In this document: piece after piece, positions 1 to 4,605 of the stretch
Layout of the letters: every line of letters begins with the position of its first letter
Position numbering within the stretch: position 1 is the first letter of the stretch
Source: CAYRHS01 sp964424125
GTDB lineage: Bacteria; Actinomycetota; Acidimicrobiia; IMCC26256; JAOSJL01
Length of the DNA stretch: 5,611 bases
Direction of reading: 5' to 3'
Assembly (NCBI GenBank): GCA_964424125.1
Contig: CAYRHS010000185.1
Coordinates: forward strand, 1 to 5,611
Notes under the pieces: generated by a model
The model's input: only the letters and a program-made list of their open reading frames with translations
Told to the model about the DNA's origin: nothing
Databases searched by the model: none
Position numbers and translations under genes: made by a program

Positions 1-32
1 GAGGACCAGCGGTGCCGGTACCCGGCGCCGCC
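1..32 (+). repeat. Imperfect direct repeat, copy 1
   Basis: This segment matches 75-106 at 27 of 32 positions, counted by eye (mismatches at repeat positions 11, 18, 21, 24 and 30). It touches the window edge, so it may be longer. Similarity seems to resume further on, around CCCGAGC and GAGGTG, if a gap of about 13 bases is allowed, which suggests a tandem duplication of a leader of roughly 74 bases. Confidence 0.5.
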
Positions 33-74
33 CGCGCCGGGGCCCGAGCGGCCGGGAGCGGGAGACACTGAGGT

Positions 75-106
75 GAGGACCAGCAGTGCCGCTATCCTGC
101 GCCCCC
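75..106 (+). repeat. Imperfect direct repeat, copy 2
   Basis: Second copy of the 32-base segment, just before the gcvH ribosome binding site. Here the sequence at 93-98 is TATCCT, which resembles a -10 box; the same place in copy 1 reads TACCCG. Function is unknown. Confidence 0.5.
93..98 (+). promoter_or_regulatory. Possible -10 box for gcvH
   Basis: TATCCT fits the actinobacterial TANNNT pattern and would start transcription near 105, leaving a leader of about 22 bases that carries the ribosome binding site. No convincing -35 hexamer is present 16-18 bases upstream, so this is weak. Confidence 0.25.
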
Positions 107-116
107 GAGCCGACGC

Positions 117-121
117 GGAGG
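117..121 (+). promoter_or_regulatory. Ribosome binding site deciding the gcvH start
   Basis: GGAGG lies five bases before the ATG at 127. It supports that ATG over the in-frame GTG codons at 73 and 121. Confidence 0.75.
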
Positions 122-126
122 TGTCG

Positions 127-507
127 ATGGAGTTCCCCGAGGAGCTGCGCTACAGCACCGAGCACGAGTGGGTGCGGGTGGACGGTGACCGCGCCCAGGT
201 CGGGATCACCGACTACGCGCAGGACGCGCTCGGCGACGTCGTGTTCGTCGAGCTCCCCGACGTTGGTCTCGAGGTCGTCGCCTCGGCGGCGTGCTGCGAG
301 ATCGAGTCGACGAAGTCGGTCTCGGAGATCTACGCGCCCGCCTCCGGGCGGGTGGCGGCTGTCAACCAGGCGCTCGACGATCAACCCGAGCTCGTCAACG
401 CCGACCCCTACGGCGAGGGATGGATCTTCGAGCTCGAGCTCCTGGACCCGGGGGAGCTCGAGGGCCTCCTCGACGCCGCCCGGTACCGCGCGCTGACCGA
501 GGAGTGA
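127..507 (+). CDS. gcvH: Glycine cleavage system H protein
   Basis: H-protein is the cytosolic lipoyl carrier of the glycine cleavage system. It takes the aminomethyl group from glycine decarboxylase (P), passes it to T-protein and is reoxidised by lipoamide dehydrogenase (L). The 126-residue product has the usual family length. It opens with the typical YSTEHEWV stretch, continues through GITDYAQDALGDVVFVELP, and carries the lipoylation site ESTKSVS with Lys63 as the modified residue, then YAPASG and LVNADPYGEGW. The start is the ATG behind GGAGG. An oddity is a Cys-Cys pair at residues 56-57, where homologues I recall have Phe-Gly. The partner gene gcvT lies 4.5 kb downstream; gcvP is not in the window. 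Family assignment is secure. Confidence 0.97.
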   Translation: MEFPEELRYSTEHEWVRVDGDRAQVGITDYAQDALGDVVFVELPDVGLEVVASAACCEIESTKSVSEIYAPASGRVAAVNQALDDQPELVNADPYGEGWIFELELLDPGELEGLLDAARYRALTEE

Positions 508-515
508 CCCGGATC

Positions 516-532
516 GAGGGTTACGGACCCTC
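516..532 (+). other. Small hairpin after gcvH
   Basis: GAGGGT (516-521) and ACCCTC (527-532) can pair as a 6-bp stem around a five-base loop, eight bases after the gcvH stop. No T run follows, so it is not a convincing intrinsic terminator; it could mark a 3' end or simply be chance. Confidence 0.3.
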
Positions 533-569
533 ATCCTCAGGTCGAAGTCCAGGTTTTCGGCCGGGGCGA

Positions 570-598
570 TTGCCGCATTTCCGGGGGGTCAGTAGCCT
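570..598 (+). promoter_or_regulatory. Promoter for a leaderless FHA/merR/hpt transcript
   Basis: TTGCCG (570-575) and TAGCCT (593-598) are separated by exactly 17 bases and resemble the -35 and -10 boxes of the main sigma factor. The -10 box ends six bases before the ATG at 605, so transcription would be expected to begin at or next to that ATG, giving a leaderless mRNA. The absence of a well-placed ribosome binding site agrees: the only G-rich run, 583-588, is 16 bases away. Leaderless genes with TANNNT at this distance are common in actinobacteria. Confidence 0.6.
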
Positions 599-604
599 GG
601 GCCC

Positions 605-1069
605 ATGATGCTCTGCGCGCGCTGCGGGCACGAAAACCCACCGGATGCGAATTTCTGCTCGTCTTGTGGTGCGCCGCTGCCCGCGGCCACCGAGGACACC
701 ACGGTCGACCTCCCCGCCGTCGACGAGGAGACCGCCGAGGAGCCGGGCCCGTCGGTCGACGAGCTCCCGGAGGGAACCGGGATGCTCGTGGTGAGCCGGG
801 GTCCGAACGCGGGGAGCAGCTACCTGCTCGACACCGAGGTGACGACCGCCGGACGTCATCCCGACTCGAACATCTTCCTCGACGACATCACCGTCTCCCG
901 ACGCCACGCTCGGTTCGTGAAGCGGGACGACGGCTACCTCGTCGAGGACGTCGGCTCGCTGAACGGGACGTACGTGAACCGGGAGCGAGTCGAGGAGGCG
1001 CCGCTTCACAACGGTGACGAGGTCCAGATCGGCCGCTTCCGACTGGCCTTCCTCATCGGCGGCGCCTGA
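605..1069 (+). CDS. garA: Zinc-ribbon FHA-domain protein, GarA/OdhI type
   Basis: This is a phosphopeptide-binding regulator of the GarA (mycobacteria) and OdhI (corynebacteria) family. In those organisms the unphosphorylated protein inhibits 2-oxoglutarate dehydrogenase/decarboxylase, and phosphorylation by Ser/Thr kinases such as PknB or PknG relieves the brake. The 154-residue product has three parts: a zinc ribbon with Cys4, Cys7, Cys18 and Cys21 (CxxC-x10-CxxC); an acidic linker containing Thr32-Thr33 in EDTTV, matching the phosphorylated ETT motif; and an FHA domain at about 60-152 with GRHPDS, SRRHA (98-102) and GSLNGTYVN (117-125). GarA and OdhI as I remember them lack the zinc ribbon. 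ATG 605 and ATG 608 both fit; 605 is chosen for the promoter distance. The next gene starts one base after the stop. The family is certain, the exact targets are inferred. Confidence 0.9.
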   Translation: MMLCARCGHENPPDANFCSSCGAPLPAATEDTTVDLPAVDEETAEEPGPSVDELPEGTGMLVVSRGPNAGSSYLLDTEVTTAGRHPDSNIFLDDITVSRRHARFVKRDDGYLVEDVGSLNGTYVNRERVEEAPLHNGDEVQIGRFRLAFLIGGA

Positions 1070-1070
1070 G

Positions 1071-1847
1071 ATGGCCGACCACCTCTCGATCGGGGAGGTC
1101 CTGTCGCTGCTTCGCCAGGAGTTCCCCGACGTCACGATCTCGAAGATCCGGTTCCTCGAGAGCCAGGGCCTGATCGACCCGGAGCGCACACCGTCCGGCT
1201 ACCGGAAGTTCTACGAGGCCGACATCGAGCAGCTCCGGTGGGTGTTGCGCCAGCAGCGCGACCACTACTTGCCGTTGAAGGTGATCAAGGCGCGCCTGGA
1301 CGAGCTCGGGACGGAGAGCTCCGCCGCCTTCGACGAGGACGGCGAAAGCGAAGCTGACGGGGAGGCCACCGGTCGGCGGGCTCCCGAGGCCGTCCCGCTC
1401 CCGCTCCTCGACCAGGGATCGGGGAAGAAGGACGTCCCGGCCGCGGCCGTGTCGGCACCGACCGCGGGCTCGTCGCTGACCCGAGGCGATCTCGCGCGTG
1501 CGACCGGCCTCGACGAGAGCGTCATCGTCGAGCTCGAGTCCTTCGGGTTGCTCCGTCCGTTCACGGACGACAGTGAGCATCCCCGTTTCGACGAGGACGC
1601 GCTCGTCGTGGCTCGGACCGCGGCGGCCTTCGCCGCGCACGGTGTGGAGCCGCGCCATCTGCGGATGTACAGGTCTTTCGCTGATCGGGAAGCAACGCTG
1701 TTCGAACAGGTCCTGTTGCCGTTGCTCCGCCAGCGCAATCCCGACGCGCGCGCGGAGGCGCGCCGGGGCATGGCCGAGCTCGCGAGCCTCGGTCGCGAGC
1801 TGCGGCTCGCGCTGCTCCGGACGTCGTTGCGCGAGTCACTCGGCTGA
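1071..1847 (+). CDS. ftsR: MerR-family regulator, Rv1828/FtsR type
   Basis: This is a DNA-binding transcription factor of the MerR family. The homologue in Corynebacterium glutamicum, FtsR, activates ftsZ, and Rv1828 is the mycobacterial counterpart. The 258-residue protein has an N-terminal winged helix at about 4-80 with the family signature FPDVTISKIRFLESQGL, SGYRKF and QRDHYLPLKVI. A long, low-complexity acidic and Ala/Pro-rich linker (about 80-137) follows, then a second helical module with LTRGDLARATGLDES and a C-terminal coiled region, as in Rv1828. The ATG directly after the FHA stop is preferred over an upstream in-frame ATG at 1014, which would add 19 residues inside the FHA gene. 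There is no strong ribosome binding site, so translation is probably coupled to the FHA gene. Target genes cannot be read from this window. Confidence 0.9.
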   Translation: MADHLSIGEVLSLLRQEFPDVTISKIRFLESQGLIDPERTPSGYRKFYEADIEQLRWVLRQQRDHYLPLKVIKARLDELGTESSAAFDEDGESEADGEATGRRAPEAVPLPLLDQGSGKKDVPAAAVSAPTAGSSLTRGDLARATGLDESVIVELESFGLLRPFTDDSEHPRFDEDALVVARTAAAFAAHGVEPRHLRMYRSFADREATLFEQVLLPLLRQRNPDARAEARRGMAELASLGRELRLALLRTSLRESLG

Positions 1848-1849
1848 AC

Positions 1850-2440
1850 GTGAGCGTCGAGCTCTTGCTCACGCGCGCGGCGCTCGAGGATCACGTTCGT
1901 CGTCTCGGAGCCGAGATCGCATCCGACCATCCCGAAGGTGTGGTCCTCGTCGGGGTGCTGAAGGGAGCGCTGCTCTTCCTGGCGGACCTGGTCCGCGCCA
2001 TCCAGAGCGTCCCGGTCGCCGTCGACTTCCTGGCCATCAGTCGTTACCAGCCGGACTCCGGGCGGGTGCGGCTGCTCCAGGACCTCGACCTGGACGTGGC
2101 GGGCCGGGACGTCGTCCTCGTGGAGGACATTGTGGACACGGGGTTGACGCTCTCGTACCTGCTCGGCCATCTGCGCGATCGCCGCCCACGCCGTGTGGAC
2201 GTGTGCGCCCTGCTCGACCGCTCGGTGCGCCGGATCGTCCCGCTCGATGTGCGCTACCGCGGCATCGAGATCGGGGACGTCTTCGTCCTCGGGTACGGGC
2301 TTCACCGCAGGGACCTGTACCGGAACCTGCCCGAGGTCGTCGTGGTCGATCGCGACGAGGTCCTGCGCCGGCCGGACACGTACGTCGAGGAGCTCTACGG
2401 GACTCTGGACGGCGGCCGGGATCCGCAGGCGCGATGCTAG
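1850..2440 (+). CDS. Divergent hypoxanthine-guanine phosphoribosyltransferase-like protein
   Basis: Type I phosphoribosyltransferases of this branch join a purine base to PRPP to give IMP or GMP in salvage. The 196-residue protein has the family length, the GVLKGALLFLADL loop (Lys38-Gly39), the PRPP motif VVLVEDIVDTGLTL at 88-101 with Glu92, Asp93 and the catalytic-base Asp96, and FVLGYGL at 145-151. Three positions differ from the enzyme family. Counted against human HPRT with no gaps at two of the sites, Arg124 replaces the purine-contacting Lys165 and His152 replaces Asp193. Arg65 replaces Ser103 of the Ser-Tyr pair, and the flexible loop after it is about three residues shorter. Base preference may therefore be altered, or the protein may be a paralogue with another role. 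Start is the GTG two bases after the merR stop, without a clear ribosome binding site, so coupling is likely. Confidence 0.85.
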   Translation: MSVELLLTRAALEDHVRRLGAEIASDHPEGVVLVGVLKGALLFLADLVRAIQSVPVAVDFLAISRYQPDSGRVRLLQDLDLDVAGRDVVLVEDIVDTGLTLSYLLGHLRDRRPRRVDVCALLDRSVRRIVPLDVRYRGIEIGDVFVLGYGLHRRDLYRNLPEVVVVDRDEVLRRPDTYVEELYGTLDGGRDPQARC

Positions 2441-2443
2441 GCT
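2435..2443 (+). promoter_or_regulatory. Possible extended -10 promoter for the DUF151 gene
   Basis: TGC immediately before TAGGCT (2438-2443) forms an extended -10 pattern that overlaps the stop codon of the phosphoribosyltransferase gene. Transcription would begin near 2450, just upstream of the ribosome binding site. No -35 hexamer is visible, which extended -10 promoters do not need. Confidence 0.35.
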
Positions 2444-2454
2444 CGCCGCGCGTC

Positions 2455-2460
2455 AGGGGG
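2455..2460 (+). promoter_or_regulatory. Ribosome binding site deciding the DUF151 start
   Basis: AGGGGG ends five bases before the GTG at 2466. It argues against the in-frame GTG at 2460, which overlaps this run. Confidence 0.6.
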
Positions 2461-2465
2461 TGGAC

Positions 2466-2948
2466 GTGATCCGTCTGTCGCTCGTCGGAGTACGAGTCGA
2501 GGTACCGACGAACCAGCCGATCGTCCTGCTCCGCGAGGAGGAGGGTGCTCGGCATCTGCCGATCTTCATCGGGCCGCCGGAGGCCACGGCGATCGTCTAT
2601 GCCCTGCAGGGCATGGAGACCCCGCGCCCGATGACGCACGACCTCTTCACGACGGTCCTCGCCGACCTGGACGTCGAGCTGGAGCGGGTCGTGATCACCG
2701 ACCTCCAGGACGGGACGTTCTTCGCCGAGCTGGAGCTGCGGCGCGACGGCACGAGCTTTCGGGTCTCCTCGCGGCCCTCGGACGCGATCGCGCTCGCGGT
2801 GCGCCAGGAGGAGACCGTGCCGATCTTCGCCGAGGAGGCCGTGCTCGAAGAAGCTGGCGTCGAGTTCGAGCCCGAGGACGAAGAGAGCCAGGTCGAGGAG
2901 TTCCGCGAGTTCCTCGACCAGGTCTCCCCGGAGGACTTCGCCCAGTAG
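2466..2948 (+). CDS. Bifunctional nuclease domain protein (DUF151, Rv1829 type)
   Basis: The BFN/DUF151 family is named for plant members reported to degrade both DNA and RNA; the role of bacterial members is largely unsettled. The 160-residue product is close in length to mycobacterial Rv1829. Conserved blocks are visible in order: LPIFIGPPEATAI (31-43), RPMTHDLF (54-61), DLQDGTFFAEL (79-89), SRPSDAIALAVR (102-113), PIFAEEAVLEEAG and the C-terminal FLDQVSPEDF. The tail before that last block is strongly acidic. The GTG behind AGGGGG is taken as the start. Its stop TAG shares one base with the GTG of the potassium channel gene, so the two are probably co-translated. Family assignment is secure; substrate is not inferable. 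Confidence 0.92.
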   Translation: MIRLSLVGVRVEVPTNQPIVLLREEEGARHLPIFIGPPEATAIVYALQGMETPRPMTHDLFTTVLADLDVELERVVITDLQDGTFFAELELRRDGTSFRVSSRPSDAIALAVRQEETVPIFAEEAVLEEAGVEFEPEDEESQVEEFREFLDQVSPEDFAQ

Positions 2949-3964
2949 TGGGAACCCGCGAGCGAGTGCGGCTGGGCCTGGCCGTCCTGCTGGTCGTCGC
3001 CGCGACGGGAACGCTCTGGTATTGGGTCGCCGAGGGCTGGTCGTTCGTCGACTCGCTCTACATGACGGTCGTGACCGTCTCGACGGTCGGTTTCGGGGAG
3101 GTCCGTCCGCTCGACGGCAGCGGGCGCGCGTTCACGATCGTCCTCATCGTGCTCGGTGTGGGAGCGGTCCTCTACTCACTGGCCGGGTTGTGGGCCGAGC
3201 TCCTCGAGAGCCAGCTGTTCCAAGTAGGAAGGCGACGAATGCAACAGCGGATCGCGAAGCTGGAGAGCCACGTCGTCCTGTGCGGCTACGGCCGGGTCGG
3301 CCGGACGATCGCCCGCATGATGGCCGAGGAGTGTGACGTCGTGGTGATCGACCAGGAGGTCGCGCGGTGCGACGCTGCCATCAAGGCCGGGTTTCCCGCC
3401 GTGTACGGGGACGCTACCGACGACGACGTCCTCCGCGGGGCGAGCTTGCCCCGCGCCGAGATCCTCATCGTCAGTCTCCACTCCGACGGTGACGCGATCT
3501 CGGTCGTCCTCTCCGCTCGGAGCCTGAATCCCGACCTCCGGATCGTGGCGCGCGCGAACGCGGCTCACAACGAGGAGAAGCTGCGTCGCGCGGGCGTCGA
3601 CCACGTGGTCAACCCGCTCGAGATCGGGGCGAAACGACTGGCGGCCTTCGCGCGCCAGCCCGCCGTGGCCGACTTCGTCGACGTCGTGATGCGAGGCGGA
3701 TCGCTGGAGTACAGCCTCGAGGAGCTGCTCGTGCCCGAGGGGTCGCCCGTCGACGGGGTCGCGCTCTCCAAGGCCCGGATCCGGGAGGCCTCGGGCGGGG
3801 CGCTGATCCTGGCCCTGCGGGACCCGAACGGAGCCTTCAACTCCAATCCGCCGCCGAGCGAGCCCTTGCGGGCGGGAGCGACCGTGATCGCCATCGGCAC
3901 CGCCGAGCAGCTCTCGGCCCTGGAGGACTTCGTGGCCGGCAAGGCGGCCCCGGCGGACCGTTGA
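2948..3964 (+). CDS. Two-TM potassium channel with RCK (TrkA-type) gating domain
   Basis: This is an inner-membrane K+ channel of the MthK/Kch architecture, with a soluble domain that gates the pore. The 338-residue protein has TM1 at about 8-27, a pore helix and selectivity filter TVGFGE (46-51), TM2 at about 61-82, an RCK N-terminal Rossmann domain from about 107 and an RCK C-terminal domain from about 240. The nucleotide-binding turn GYGRVG is at 113-118 and an acidic residue (Asp135) closes the second strand. All three Ca2+ ligands of MthK (Asp184, Glu210, Glu212) appear replaced, by Ser176, Arg202 and Asn204, so NAD(H) or another nucleotide is a likelier effector. Start GTG overlaps the previous stop by one base. 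An internal ATG at 3239 with its own ribosome binding site may produce the RCK part alone. Confidence 0.93.
   Translation: MGTRERVRLGLAVLLVVAATGTLWYWVAEGWSFVDSLYMTVVTVSTVGFGEVRPLDGSGRAFTIVLIVLGVGAVLYSLAGLWAELLESQLFQVGRRRMQQRIAKLESHVVLCGYGRVGRTIARMMAEECDVVVIDQEVARCDAAIKAGFPAVYGDATDDDVLRGASLPRAEILIVSLHSDGDAISVVLSARSLNPDLRIVARANAAHNEEKLRRAGVDHVVNPLEIGAKRLAAFARQPAVADFVDVVMRGGSLEYSLEELLVPEGSPVDGVALSKARIREASGGALILALRDPNGAFNSNPPPSEPLRAGATVIAIGTAEQLSALEDFVAGKAAPADR
3226..3241 (+). promoter_or_regulatory. Apparent internal ribosome binding site and ATG for a soluble RCK subunit
   Basis: AGGAAGG (3226-3232) stands six bases before an in-frame ATG (3239-3241), Met98 of the channel, between TM2 and the RCK domain. 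Translation from here would give a 241-residue soluble RCK protein. The codons around it (CAA GTA GGA AGG CGA CGA ATG CAA) are unlike the GC-ending codons elsewhere in the gene, as if the bases rather than the amino acids were being kept. In MthK a separate RCK subunit is made from an internal Met (Met107) at the equivalent place. Confidence 0.6.
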
Positions 3965-3989
3965 CGCTCCGGCGCCACACGGGTACGTT
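3961..3989 (+). promoter_or_regulatory. Promoter for the second merR
   Basis: TTGACG (3961-3966) and TACGTT (3984-3989) are 17 bases apart, a good match to main sigma factor boxes. The -35 box overlaps the TGA stop of the channel gene. Transcription would start near 3996 and give a leader of about 70 bases before the ATG at 4067. Confidence 0.6.
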
Positions 3990-4017
3990 GAGACGAACTA
4001 CACGGCTGTGACTCGCG

Positions 4018-4027
4018 GGCGATCGCC
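4018..4027. repeat. Ten-base palindrome in the merR leader
   Basis: GGCGATCGCC is a perfect palindrome between the promoter and the ribosome binding site. It could be an operator half or a chance copy of the GCGATCGC octamer, which also occurs at 2175, 2784 and 4690. Confidence 0.3.
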
Positions 4028-4056
4028 TCGGCCGCCGCGGGTGGGACAGCGACGGG

Positions 4057-4063
4057 GGAGGGG
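4057..4063 (+). promoter_or_regulatory. Ribosome binding site of the second merR
   Basis: GGAGGGG with its GGAGG core (4057-4061) five bases before the ATG at 4067 fixes the start of this gene. Confidence 0.75.
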
Positions 4064-4066
4064 CCC

Positions 4067-4603
4067 ATGGGTGGGGCCGGCGACCGGAAGCGGGAAGGGG
4101 TAGCCACGAGCGAGGCGCCCGAGGAAGAAGGATTTCGCGGCCCGCAGGTGTGCAAGCTGGTGGGCATCACGTACCGCCAGCTCGACTACTGGGCCCGCAC
4201 CGACCTGATCCGGCCCTCGCTGGCCGACGCGGCCGGCTCGGGGACCCAGCGTCGCTACTCCTATCGGGACCTCGTGGCGCTCAAGGTGGTGAAGAGCCTG
4301 CTCGACGCGGGTGTGTCCCTGCGCAGCGTCCGCAAGGCGATCGACTACTTTCGGGACGAGCTCGGCAAGGATCTGGCCGCGGCCAGCCTCGTCATCGACG
4401 GGAGCCACTCGGTGATCGCCCGTAGCGGTGACGACCTCGTGGACCTCGTTCGCCGCGGGCAGGGCGTGCTCAACATCGTTCGCCTCGGGTCGATGGTCGA
4501 GGAGCTGGACGCCCAGATCCTCGAGCTCGCCGCCGAGGAGCGGGCCGGGAGCCCGCCCGCGACGGGTGAGCGTGCGTCGCGGCACGTCGCGCAGGGGGGC
4601 TGA
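4067..4603 (+). CDS. MerR-family regulator, Rv1830/ResR type
   Basis: This is a cytosolic transcription factor of the MerR family and the second such gene in the block. The mycobacterial counterpart Rv1830 has been called ResR and linked to growth and cell division. The 178-residue product has a short charged N-terminal extension (1-22), then a winged helix at about 23-95 with the strongly typical YRQLDYWARTDLIRPS, AAGSGTQRRYSYRDLVALK and LLDAGVSLRSVRKAI. After it comes the conserved effector-region pattern DLVDLVRRGQGVLNI, and a variable tail. The start is well supported by the ribosome binding site. The gene begins a new transcription unit after a 102-base gap, and its stop lies next to the start region of the nuclease-like gene. 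Rv1830 is about 225 residues as I recall, so this one is somewhat shorter. Targets are not inferable here. Confidence 0.9.
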   Translation: MGGAGDRKREGVATSEAPEEEGFRGPQVCKLVGITYRQLDYWARTDLIRPSLADAAGSGTQRRYSYRDLVALKVVKSLLDAGVSLRSVRKAIDYFRDELGKDLAAASLVIDGSHSVIARSGDDLVDLVRRGQGVLNIVRLGSMVEELDAQILELAAEERAGSPPATGERASRHVAQGG

Positions 4604-4605
4604 CG

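Larger units (their letters stand above)
1..126. other. Unassigned leader region upstream of gcvH
   Basis: No gene can be assigned with confidence. One frame is open from the window edge to a TGA at 74-76 and another to a TGA at 69-71, so the last codons of an upstream gene may lie here, but neither short Arg/Gly/Ala/Pro-rich tail is recognisable. In mycobacteria the genes before gcvH are membrane-associated proteins of the DUF881 and small-basic-protein type; nothing here confirms that. The frame of gcvH itself is also open back to the window edge, with a GTG at 73, but the protein it would add has no resemblance to H-protein. Confidence 0.4.

Noticed and set aside
73..126. Upstream GTG start extending GcvH by 18 residues
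   Set aside because: The extra residues do not resemble H-protein, and GGAGG points to ATG 127.
516..532. Intrinsic terminator after gcvH
   Set aside because: The stem is only 6 bp and no T run follows.
1014..1070. Upstream ATG extending the first MerR protein by 19 residues
   Set aside because: It lies inside the FHA gene and adds a Ser/Ala-rich stretch that does not fit the family N-terminus.
521..1189. Open frame of 222 codons on the minus strand opposite the FHA gene
   Set aside because: No domain or ribosome binding site; it is a shadow of the FHA and merR genes.
1265..2305. Long open frame (346 codons) on the minus strand across the merR and phosphoribosyltransferase genes
   Set aside because: Its protein is Arg/Ser/Asp-rich with no recognisable domain, and it lies opposite two clear genes; high GC makes such antisense frames common.
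2193..2465. Upstream start extending the DUF151 protein by 91 residues
   Set aside because: The added part is an off-frame shadow of the phosphoribosyltransferase gene, and a ribosome binding site marks GTG 2466.
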